Source: Pseudomonadota bacterium | GTDB lineage: Bacteria > Pseudomonadota > Alphaproteobacteria > Rhizobiales > Rhizobiaceae | Direction: 5' to 3' | DNA length: 14,939 nt | NCBI GenBank assembly: GCA_023433855.1 | Contig: JAEYTV010000557.1 | Span: 1 to 14,939, forward strand | Shown: positions 5,949-14,939 of the stretch, one piece after another | Position numbering within the stretch: position 1 is the first letter of the stretch | Layout of the letters: every line of letters begins with the position of its first letter | The notes under the pieces: generated by a model | Seen by the model: only the letters and a program-made list of their open reading frames with translations | Database searches by the model: none | What the model was told of the DNA's origin: nothing | Program-made: the position numbers and the translations under genes

Positions 5949-8024
5949 TTGCCGGAAAATCCAGCCCAACAAATGGCTCGCCAATCCCAGGTAGCGGGGA
6001 TCGATGTGGGCGGAACGTTCACCGACCTCGTTCTGTTCGATTCCGAGCAAGGAAGGGTACGGCTGGCCAAGACGCCGACCACTCTGGAGAACCAGGCAAT
6101 CGGCGTGCTGAACGCGCTCGATGCAGCGGAAGCCGATCTTACCTCCATCGATCTCATTGTGCACGGGACGACAACGACCACCAATGCCGTCCTGGAGCGC
6201 AATCTCTGCAAGACCGGGCTCATCACCACGAGGGGTTTCCGCGATGTGCTCGAACTGGGCCGTCGTACTCGGCCGCAACCCTACGGCATGAAGGGCCGTT
6301 TCGTCCCGATCATTCCCCGGGATCTCAGGCTAGAAGTTCCCGAGCGCATGGATGCTTCCGGCAATGTACTGACGCCGCTCGACGAGGACGCGTTGTGCGC
6401 CGCGATGCACGACCTGCTCGCCAAGGGATGTGAGGCCCTGGTCGTCCATTTCCTGCATTCCTATGCAAATCCGGCTCACGAATTGCGTGCTGCCGAAATC
6501 GCACGGAATGTCTGGCCCAACGACAATGTCACAGTAGGCCACGCTCTTTTGTCCGAGAGCCGGGAGTTCGAACGCGGTGTCACCGCTGCCGTCAACGCGT
6601 CGGTCCAGCCCCTGCTGCGTCGCTACGTGGAACGGCTGGCCGACGAGTTGGCCAACCGCGGTTATCGCCACGATGTGCTTGTGATGAACGGCAATGGTGG
6701 CATGGTATCCGCCCGGCACGTCGCGGCCGAGGCGGCAAAAACCGTGATGTCCGGCCCCGCCTCGGGCGTCATGGCTGCAGCGTACACGGGCCGCCGCGCG
6801 GGGATGATGAACCTCATTACCTATGACATGGGAGGCACGTCCACCGATGTGGCGCTGATCCGCAATGCCGAACCCGCCGTCTCCAACGAGATCGAGATCG
6901 AATATGCTATGCCGATCCACGTGCCGATGGTCGACGTGCGTACGGTGGGGGCGGGCGGTGGATCGATCGCCCGTGTCACGGCGGCGGGCCTGCTCCAGGT
7001 TGGTCCCGACAGCGCCGGCGCAACACCGGGACCCATCTGTTACGGCCGCGGCGGCACCCTCCCGACCATTTCCGACGCCAACATGCTTCTCGGACGCCTC
7101 AATCCTTCGCGGCTCAACTCCGTTCCGGGCGGCCCTTCGATCGAGAGCATCTCGGCGATCTTCGAGCGGGAACTCGGGGCGCCGCTCGGACTCGACCCGA
7201 TCGGCGCCGCCGCAGCGGTGATCCGCATCGCCAACACCCGCATGGCGGGCGCTGTTCGGATGGTTTCAGTCAGCCTCGGCGAAGACCCACGGGACTTCGC
7301 GCTGTTTGCCTTCGGTGGCGCCGGCCCGTTGCATTCAACAGCGATCGCGCGTGAACTCGGGATTCCACGCGTGTTGACCCCGGCACGACCCGGCATCACC
7401 AATGCGCTCGGGTGCGTCGTGGCGGACCTTCGCCACGACTTCGTCAATACCGTCAACCGGCCGCTTCATTCGGTCGACATCGCAGCGATACATGAGCTTT
7501 TCGAAAGACAGTCTGCGGAGGGCCACCGGTTGATCGAGAAGGAAGCTGTGGCGATCCGCGAGGTCAGCCAGATCTGGTCTGTCGACATGCAGTTCGTCGG
7601 CCAGACTCATCTGCTGCGGGTGCAGCTGCCTTCTCCCACTCCGACCATTGACGAGCTGCAGGCAAGCTTCGACAACGCTTATTTCCATCGCTTCCGGGTC
7701 GAGCTTTCCGATATCCGCGCCAATCTGGTCAATGTCAACACTTCGGTCATCGGGCGCCGGGCCGAGGTCGATCTGTCTCTTCTTATCGATTCTGGCAACC
7801 GAAAGCGCAGGCTCGACGAAGCCCGGACAGGAATCCGCAAGGTCTGGTTCGGTGAATGGATGGAAACGCCGATCTACTGGCGCGATCACCTGCCCCTGGA
7901 TGCAACGATCGTGGGACCGGCGATCATCGAACAAATGGACACGACGATCGTCATCGAGCCCGGCGACGTTGGCACCCAGGACCGCGACGGCAACATCATC
8001 ATCACTCTTGGATCCGCTCAATGA
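5949..8024 (+). CDS. hyuA: Hydantoinase/oxoprolinase subunit A (HyuA family)
   Basis: This is a cytoplasmic ATP-dependent subunit of 691 residues, full length for the family. The N-terminal ASKHA phosphate-binding motif GIDVGGTFTD is at 17-26, VHGTTTTTNAV at 71-81 and GFRDVLELGRR at 96-106. The second ATPase block SGPASGVMAAA is at 268-278 with YDMGGTSTDVALI at 292-304, and the C terminus carries GPAIIEQMDTTIVIEPGD. Families of this type phosphorylate a cyclic amide or related carbonyl and with subunit B hydrolyse hydantoins, 5-oxoproline or caprolactam; relatives carboxylate ketones. The TTG start is kept because GGGA lies at a workable distance, while the ATG at 5973 has no ribosome-binding site. 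The stop overlaps hyuB (ATGA). Context suggests a lactam made by the Hnr-like enzyme as substrate, which is inference. Confidence 0.9.
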   Translation: MPENPAQQMARQSQVAGIDVGGTFTDLVLFDSEQGRVRLAKTPTTLENQAIGVLNALDAAEADLTSIDLIVHGTTTTTNAVLERNLCKTGLITTRGFRDVLELGRRTRPQPYGMKGRFVPIIPRDLRLEVPERMDASGNVLTPLDEDALCAAMHDLLAKGCEALVVHFLHSYANPAHELRAAEIARNVWPNDNVTVGHALLSESREFERGVTAAVNASVQPLLRRYVERLADELANRGYRHDVLVMNGNGGMVSARHVAAEAAKTVMSGPASGVMAAAYTGRRAGMMNLITYDMGGTSTDVALIRNAEPAVSNEIEIEYAMPIHVPMVDVRTVGAGGGSIARVTAAGLLQVGPDSAGATPGPICYGRGGTLPTISDANMLLGRLNPSRLNSVPGGPSIESISAIFERELGAPLGLDPIGAAAAVIRIANTRMAGAVRMVSVSLGEDPRDFALFAFGGAGPLHSTAIARELGIPRVLTPARPGITNALGCVVADLRHDFVNTVNRPLHSVDIAAIHELFERQSAEGHRLIEKEAVAIREVSQIWSVDMQFVGQTHLLRVQLPSPTPTIDELQASFDNAYFHRFRVELSDIRANLVNVNTSVIGRRAEVDLSLLIDSGNRKRRLDEARTGIRKVWFGEWMETPIYWRDHLPLDATIVGPAIIEQMDTTIVIEPGDVGTQDRDGNIIITLGSAQ

Positions 8025-9709
8025 GCATCGACCCGATTACCCTCAGCGTCATCCAGTCGGGACTGCAGCAGGTCTGCGACGAGATGGACCTCACCTTTTC
8101 GCGTGCTGCCTTCTCACCGGTCATAGCAGAGGCCAACGACCGATCGGACGGCATCTACTCGGCCGAAGACGGATCCCTGATCGCGCAAGGAGCGGCCGGC
8201 CTGCCCGTTTTTGTCGGGACGATGCAATATTCCACCCGCACCTTGATCGAGATGATCAGGGATGGCTCTGTCGCCGCTCCGCAACCCGGCGACATCTACA
8301 TCATCAACGATCCCTATCTGGGTGGCACACACCTGATGGATGTGCGCTTTGCGATGCCCGTCTATCGCGATGGCCGGATCTTCTGCTGGTTGTCCAATAC
8401 TGGCCACTGGCCGGACACCGGCGGTGCGGTTCCGGGCGGGTTCTCGGCGTCCGCGACCGCGGTCGAACAGGAAGGGTTGCGCCTGCCGCCGGTACGCCTG
8501 TTCAAACAGGGTGTGCTCGACCGGGAAATCTACTCGATTATCTGCTCCAATATCCGCGTTGCCGACCAGCGCATCGGCGACGTGAAGGCCCAGGCCGCAG
8601 CGCTCCTCGTCGGGGAGCAGCGATTGGCCCGAATTCTGGATCGCTACGGTGACGGCACGGTGCGTGAAGCGATCGCCGAACTCAGGGTTCGCGCCGCCGA
8701 CCAGATGCGGACCTACGCGCGGCTGATCCCGGATGGCGTCTACACCTCCGTCGCCTATGTCGACAGCGATGGCGTTGTCGACGAGCCGCTGGAAATCCGG
8801 CTGGCGATCACGGCGAAGGACGGAGCGCTGGAATTCGACTTCACCGGGTCGTCCAAGCCCTGCATGGGGCCGATGAATTCCGTGCTTGCGACGACGATGT
8901 CATCCGTCTATCTCGCCATGCGCCACATCTTTCCCGATGTCCCGATCAGTGCAGGAGCCTTCGAGCCGTTGACGGTGAAGCGGCCGGAGGGAACATTCCT
9001 GGACGCACAGTATCCCCGTCCGGTCTCCGGTTGTGCAGCCGAGGTCTCGCAACGCATTGCCGAGGCGGTGTTCTCCGCTCTCGTCGAGGCGTTGCCGGAT
9101 AAGGTCACTGCCGCGCCGGCCGGAACCTCCGGCAATTTCGCGCTCGGCGGATTCGATCCGGACCGCAGCCGGGGGTTCGTCATGTATCAGATTTCGGGCG
9201 GCGGCTATGGTGGCAATATGGATGGCGACGGCCTGTCGAACGGTTGCTCCACGATCGGGATATCCAAGGCGCCGCCGGTAGAAATCATGGAGCAGCAGTT
9301 CCCCGTTCTTTATCACCGCTACGCCCTGCGCGAAGGATCCGGCGGCGCGGGAAGACACCGTGGCGGCTTCGGCCTGGACTATGAGGTGGAGTTGTTGCGC
9401 GGTCATGCAACGGCAAGCTTCGTCATGGATCACGGCCGTTTCGGACCGCCCGGCGCGCTGGGCGGAAAGGACGGGTCGCCCAACACCGTGACCATCTTCA
9501 AGGGTGAGGACACGATCGTCCCCCAACACCTTTCCAAGGCTCAGGATATTCCGCTTCTCCCCGGCGACCGCGTCCGGGTCTGCACCCCGGGTGGCGGCGG
9601 ATACGGTGATCCTCTGACCCGCGATCGTGATGCGGTCGCTGAAGACGTGCGCTTCGGGCGGTATACGCCAGAGCAGGCACGAGAGCTATTTGGCTTCGTC
9701 GAAGAGTAG
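8021..9709 (+). CDS. hyuB: Hydantoinase/oxoprolinase subunit B (HyuB family)
   Basis: This is the partner subunit of HyuA, 562 residues, a usual length. Characteristic blocks in order are RAAFSPVIAEANDRSDGIY (28-46), GDIYIINDPYLGGTHLMDV (90-108), LSNTGHWPDTGG (124-135), FDFTGSS with GPMNSVLATT mid-protein, GGGYGGNMDGDG near 395, LREGSGGAGRHRGG and the C-terminal TPGGGGYGDP. The conserved N-D-P and T-H and N-x-x-H elements correspond to metal and active-site positions in the family. The start ATG overlaps the hyuA stop by 4 bases, so both subunits are translated together. No HyuC-type carbamoylase or racemase gene follows, which argues against a classical hydantoin pathway. No convincing terminator follows the TAG. 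Confidence 0.92.
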   Translation: MSIDPITLSVIQSGLQQVCDEMDLTFSRAAFSPVIAEANDRSDGIYSAEDGSLIAQGAAGLPVFVGTMQYSTRTLIEMIRDGSVAAPQPGDIYIINDPYLGGTHLMDVRFAMPVYRDGRIFCWLSNTGHWPDTGGAVPGGFSASATAVEQEGLRLPPVRLFKQGVLDREIYSIICSNIRVADQRIGDVKAQAAALLVGEQRLARILDRYGDGTVREAIAELRVRAADQMRTYARLIPDGVYTSVAYVDSDGVVDEPLEIRLAITAKDGALEFDFTGSSKPCMGPMNSVLATTMSSVYLAMRHIFPDVPISAGAFEPLTVKRPEGTFLDAQYPRPVSGCAAEVSQRIAEAVFSALVEALPDKVTAAPAGTSGNFALGGFDPDRSRGFVMYQISGGGYGGNMDGDGLSNGCSTIGISKAPPVEIMEQQFPVLYHRYALREGSGGAGRHRGGFGLDYEVELLRGHATASFVMDHGRFGPPGALGGKDGSPNTVTIFKGEDTIVPQHLSKAQDIPLLPGDRVRVCTPGGGGYGDPLTRDRDAVAEDVRFGRYTPEQARELFGFVEE

Positions 9710-9853
9710 CCCGTCTGACGACCATACCGGTAGGAAGGGCTCGTGTGGCTGTGATGCTTCTCGTCCTGATATCCGGTGGTCACCATGAGCCGGTATGTGA
9801 GGGCGTCGCCGGGTGTCTCCCGCAAAACGACGAACAAACTCTGCACATGAATA

Positions 9854-9882
9854 TTGACCACGGGGGCAAGGCTATCTAACCT
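9854..9882 (+). promoter_or_regulatory. Possible promoter of the thi operon
   Basis: TTGACC (9854-9859) is followed by a 17-base spacer and TAACCT (9877-9882), a weak -10. The position is right, with the start falling a few bases before the riboswitch. Between the hyuB stop and this point (9710-9853) I see only an 8-base inverted repeat (CATACCGG 9723-9730 with CCGGTATG 9790-9797) of unclear meaning. Confidence 0.35.
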
Positions 9883-9890
9883 GCCTGCAT

Positions 9891-9985
9891 TCACCAGGGG
9901 GGTCCCGGCAAGGGGCTGAGATACTGCTTGAAGTGCGCAGTGACCCGTTGAACCTGATCCAGTTCATACTGGCGTAGGGACGGTG
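9891..9985 (+). promoter_or_regulatory. TPP riboswitch (thi box) of thiC
   Basis: The conserved aptamer elements are present in order: GGGGCTGAGAT (9912-9922), a variable P3 stem, then ACCCGTTGAACCTGATCCAG (9943-9962), a P4/P5 region closing with ACTGGCGTAGGGA (9968-9980). Closing stem P1 can form from CACC (9892-9895) and GGTG (9982-9985). Binding of thiamine pyrophosphate in this RNA lowers expression of thiC and the genes behind it. No U-run terminator follows, while a hairpin over the thiC Shine-Dalgarno does, so control is probably at translation initiation. This is the arrangement described for Rhizobium thiCOGE. Confidence 0.95.
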
Positions 9986-10060
9986 CGAATGCTGGCGGCG
10001 CCTCGGGCGGAATCCCACTATTGCGCAACAGGCGTTCTTTCATCATTCCAACCCGGGACT

Positions 10061-12905
<2,845 letters not shown>

Positions 12906-12909
<4 letters not shown>

Positions 12910-13103
12910 GGCTAATCATCAACGGAGAGGAACGGGATGTTCCGGCTGCGACCCTGGCGGACCTTCTGGACGCTCTCGAGTATGAGGGAGAGTGGTTGGC
13001 CACGGCCGTCAACGGCGAACTCGTCCATCGTGACAGCCGTGACACCTTCGCGCTCGGTGAGCACGACCGGATCGAGATCCTATCGCCCATGCAGGGAGGC
13101 TGA
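12906..13103 (+). CDS. thiS: Sulfur carrier protein ThiS
   Basis: This is a small beta-grasp protein of 65 residues that carries sulfur as a C-terminal thiocarboxylate to ThiG. It begins [21 protein letters not shown], has VAVNGE-like [10 protein letters not shown] mid-protein and [13 protein letters not shown] at the end, with the obligatory Gly-Gly terminus. The ATG overlaps the thiO stop in an ATGA junction, and thiG starts 1 base after its TGA. The adenylating enzyme ThiF is not in this operon and must be encoded elsewhere or replaced by MoeB. Confidence 0.96.
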
Positions 13104-13104
13104 C

Positions 13105-13878
13105 ATGCTAGTGCTGTACGATGTCGAGGTCCGATCCCCATTGCTGCTCGGAACCGCCCGCTATCCCTCCGCAGCCGTCCTTGCCGAGGCGGTACGGCGA
13201 TCAAGAACGGAGATCGTCACGGTGTCGCTCCGCCGCGAGATGGCTGGCGGTAAGGCTGGGGGCGCTTTCTTCGCCCTTATTCGCGAACTCGGCGTGCGCG
13301 TGCTGCCCAATACCGCAGGCTGCCACAGCGTGCACGAAGCCGTGCTGACGGCGCGGATGGCGCGCGAGGTGTTCCGGACCGACTGGATCAAACTGGAGGT
13401 AATCGGTCACCATGATACGCTGCAACCAGACGTCTTCGGCCTCGTGGAGGCGGCGCGCATCCTGAGCGATGAAGGCTTCCAGGTTTTCCCTTACACCACC
13501 GATGACCTCGTGGTGGCAGAAAAGCTTCTGGAGGCAGGTTGCCGGGTGCTCATGCCCTGGTGCGCACCAATAGGTTCGGCAATGGGTCCAGTGAACAGAG
13601 CGGCGCTTCGAACCTTTCGCGCCGAGTTCCCTGAGGTGCCGCTCATCGTGGATGCCGGGATTGGCCGGCCCTCGCATGCGGCAGCCGTGATGGAACTCGG
13701 GTTCGACGGGGTGCTGCTCAATACGGCGGTCGCGAATGCGGGGGACCCCGCCGCCATGGCCGAAGCTTTCGCCTCGGCTATCGATGCCGGCCTGCTAGCC
13801 CACCAGGCCGTTCCGCTGGAGCCACGCGACATGGCCGTCCCGTCTACCCCCGTTATCGGCAAGGGGGTATTCTCATGA
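13105..13878 (+). CDS. thiG: Thiazole synthase ThiG
   Basis: ThiG is a TIM-barrel enzyme that condenses deoxyxylulose phosphate, dehydroglycine and ThiS-bound sulfur into the thiazole phosphate. It has 257 residues, a normal length. The sequence shows VTVSLRRE near 38, [14 protein letters not shown] (67-80), the Schiff-base lysine K96 in [32 protein letters not shown], the phosphate-loop [11 protein letters not shown] and [17 protein letters not shown] 13105, 1 base after the thiS stop, is the right start; the open frame upstream is the thiS region in another frame. The TGA overlaps the thiE ATG by 4 bases. Confidence 0.97.
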   Translation: MLVLYDVEVRSPLLLGTARYPSAAVLAEAVRRSRTEIVTVSLRREMAGGKAGGAFFALIRELGVRVLPNTAGCHSVHEAVLTARMAREVFRTDWIKLEVIGHHDTLQPDVFGLVEAARILSDEGFQVFPYTTDDLVVAEKLLEAGCRVLMPWCAPIGSAMGPVNRAALRTFRAEFPEVPLIVDAGIGRPSHAAAVMELGFDGVLLNTAVANAGDPAAMAEAFASAIDAGLLAHQAVPLEPRDMAVPSTPVIGKGVFS

Positions 13879-14498
13879 AGCTCGATCCCTTCTATCTGAT
13901 CGTCGACAGCGCCGACTGGATCGAGCGCCTTGTGCCGCTTGGCGTGAAGCTTGTGCAGTTGCGCATGAAAAACGTAGGGGAAGATCGGCTAAGAGACGAG
14001 GTGCGGCGGGCGAAAAGCATCTGCTCGACGCACGGATGCCAATTTATCCTGAACGATTACTGGCGGATCGCCATCGATGAAGGCTGCGACTACGTACATC
14101 TCGGACAGGAAGACCTGGCAACGGCCGATACCGGCGCCATTCGCGCGGCGGGAATGAAGCTCGGTATTTCCACCCATGACAATGCAGAGCTTGAAACAGC
14201 GCTCGCCGCGGAGCCCGACTACGTGGCTCTGGGTCCTATCTGGCCGACCATCCTCAAGAAGATGGAATGGGGACCGCAGGGGGTGGATCGGCTGACGCAG
14301 TGGCGGGAGCGGATTGGCGAGATCCAACTCGTCGGCATTGGCGGAATTACGGTTGAACGAGCCGCTCAGGTCCTCCAACGTGGAGCGAACAGTGCGGCAG
14401 TGGTGACCGACATAACTCTCAATGGCGATCCTGAAGGCCGGACACAATACTGGCTGTCCGCGACAAAGCCGTGGAGAAGCCCCTCGAGCCGCAGCTGA
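13875..14498 (+). CDS. thiE: Thiamine phosphate synthase ThiE
   Basis: ThiE joins hydroxymethylpyrimidine diphosphate and thiazole phosphate to thiamine phosphate. It is a TIM barrel of 207 residues. Recognisable blocks are [10 protein letters not shown] (24-33), [12 protein letters not shown] with the substrate-binding [44 protein letters not shown] and the phosphate-binding [15 protein letters not shown] in place of the commoner NDR and PIWPTILKK in place of PIFPTxTK are conservative variants. The ATG overlaps the thiG stop. This is the last gene of the operon; thiD, needed to diphosphorylate the pyrimidine, is absent here. Confidence 0.95.
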   Translation: MKLDPFYLIVDSADWIERLVPLGVKLVQLRMKNVGEDRLRDEVRRAKSICSTHGCQFILNDYWRIAIDEGCDYVHLGQEDLATADTGAIRAAGMKLGISTHDNAELETALAAEPDYVALGPIWPTILKKMEWGPQGVDRLTQWRERIGEIQLVGIGGITVERAAQVLQRGANSAAVVTDITLNGDPEGRTQYWLSATKPWRSPSSRS

Positions 14499-14511
14499 AT
14501 CCTCCCGCCAG

Positions 14512-14530
14512 CGCTTGGGCGAGCCGAGCG
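14512..14530 (+). terminator. Possible hairpin terminator after thiE
   Basis: CGCTTGG (14512-14518) can pair with CCGAGCG (14524-14530), one pair being G-U, around a 5-base loop. It lies 14 bases after the thiE stop. No U-run follows, so a Rho-independent role is doubtful. It may be an mRNA-stabilising stem or chance. Confidence 0.25.
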
Positions 14531-14622
14531 ATGCTCCATTCGTCCAGACCTGCACTCCCGTCCTGGCGCAGAACCGGTTCCATCGGCAGGCCGAGGTATG
14601 CAGGATTAGCCCTAGCCTCCAG

Positions 14623-14653
14623 TTGCATACGATCGTATATCTGCTGTATGCAA
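14623..14653 (+). promoter_or_regulatory. Nested inverted repeats before matA, probable operator
   Basis: TTGCATAC (14623-14630) and GTATGCAA (14646-14653) form a perfect 8-base inverted repeat with a 15-base spacer. Inside it, ATACGATCGTAT (14628-14639) is a perfect 12-base palindrome. The decamer TGTATGCAAA (14645-14654) is also found in the hyuAB operator (read on -). Known rhizobial mat operons are governed by the GntR-family MatR, so a MatR site is the leading guess. I cannot place -35 and -10 boxes with confidence here. Confidence 0.55.
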
Positions 14654-14673
14654 AGCCCGGAGGAGGAGGGAAG

Positions 14674-14939
14674 ATGAGCAGCAGGGATCCCGTATTCGGC
14701 TGGTGGGATGCTCCTCCGTTTATCGCTGAGCTGATCCAGTCTCTGTCCGATCGTGGCAGGGCTTTGCTCGGGCTGGCCGCGCCACCGCTACAGAATCGCG
14801 ATCTGGCGGCCCTCGCCGAAATGATCCTGTCGCGCCGGGGCGAGGTTTCCGGTGCCATACTAGCGGAAGCCTTTCTGGAAGCCTACCGACAGGCGGCCGC
14901 CCCTGAGCGCGAAACCTTCATGCATGCGTTGCTCAACCG
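14674..14939 (+). CDS. matA: Malonyl-CoA decarboxylase, N-terminal part
   Basis: The frame is open from ATG 14674 to the right edge, giving 88 residues. A very strong ribosome-binding site (GGAGGAGGAGGG, ending 3 bases before the ATG) marks the start. The sequence is helical and contains LAALAEMILSRRGEVSGAILAEAFLEAYRQA (about 45-75). I recognise this as the helical N-terminal domain of malonyl-CoA decarboxylase, whose hallmark is L-S-x-R-G-E-x-S-G. The enzyme converts malonyl-CoA to acetyl-CoA; in Rhizobium matA works with matB and matC in malonate use, and those genes would be expected downstream, outside the window. The catalytic acetyltransferase-like domain is beyond the edge, so the call rests on the N-terminal motif. 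Confidence 0.75.
   Translation, partial: MSSRDPVFGWWDAPPFIAELIQSLSDRGRALLGLAAPPLQNRDLAALAEMILSRRGEVSGAILAEAFLEAYRQAAAPERETFMHALLN

Noticed and set aside
9541..9894. A 117-codon minus-strand frame running through the hyuB end and the gap before the riboswitch
   Set aside because: About half is antisense to hyuB. The rest has no motif and no convincing ribosome-binding site, so I do not call a gene in the gap.
13989..14858. A 289-codon minus-strand frame over thiE and the start of matA
   Set aside because: It spans two + strand genes and the operator-like repeats between them, and its translation is low-complexity and unrecognised.

Overview
The window looks like a replicon of an alphaproteobacterium of the Rhizobiales, probably Rhizobiaceae. 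It is GC-rich, carries a riboswitch-led thiC-thiO-thiS-thiG-thiE operon of the kind known from Rhizobium, and ends in a malonyl-CoA decarboxylase (matA) gene. The family assignment comes from gene content and order; no rRNA or other phylogenetic marker is present.

Layout. (1) Positions 1-1504 hold the end of a branched-chain amino acid type (HAAT/Liv) ABC importer: the last codons of a livM-like permease, then livG- and livF-like ATPases, all on +. (2) A MarR-family regulator (1507-1941, -) converges on livF with a 2-base gap and is divergent from the next block across a 332-base regulatory region. (3) Positions 2274-9709 hold six + strand genes that look like a catabolic module: a 6-hydroxynicotinate reductase (Hnr)-like iron-sulfur protein, an ApbE-like UPF0280 protein, two tandem paralogous AA_synth (PF06684, formerly DUF1185) proteins, and the hydantoinase/oxoprolinase pair HyuA-HyuB. 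They form two transcription units, each led by a TTG-start gene. Each unit has a perfect TTGACA -35 box with a 17-base spacer, and the same near-identical 17-base operator lies over the predicted transcription start. (4) Positions 9891-14498 hold a TPP riboswitch, a hairpin that buries the thiC Shine-Dalgarno, and thiCOSGE for synthesis of the thiamine pyrimidine and thiazole and their joining. (5) From 14674 to the right edge lies the 5' end of matA, preceded by nested inverted repeats that share a 10-base core with the operator in front of hyuA.

How the genes may work together. The most interesting part is block 3. An Hnr-like enzyme reduces a hydroxylated pyridine ring to a cyclic lactam in the anaerobe Eubacterium barkeri. 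HyuA/HyuB-type enzymes hydrolyse lactams and cyclic imides with ATP. UPF0280 belongs to the ApbE-like superfamily, whose founding enzyme attaches FMN covalently to proteins. A coherent but untested reading is a reductive N-heterocycle pathway: substrate uptake by the Liv-type importer, ring reduction by a flavinylated Hnr-like protein, ring opening by HyuAB, and two AA_synth proteins of unknown chemistry. The shared operator supports co-regulation. The regulator could be the adjacent MarR protein or an unseen GntR-type protein.
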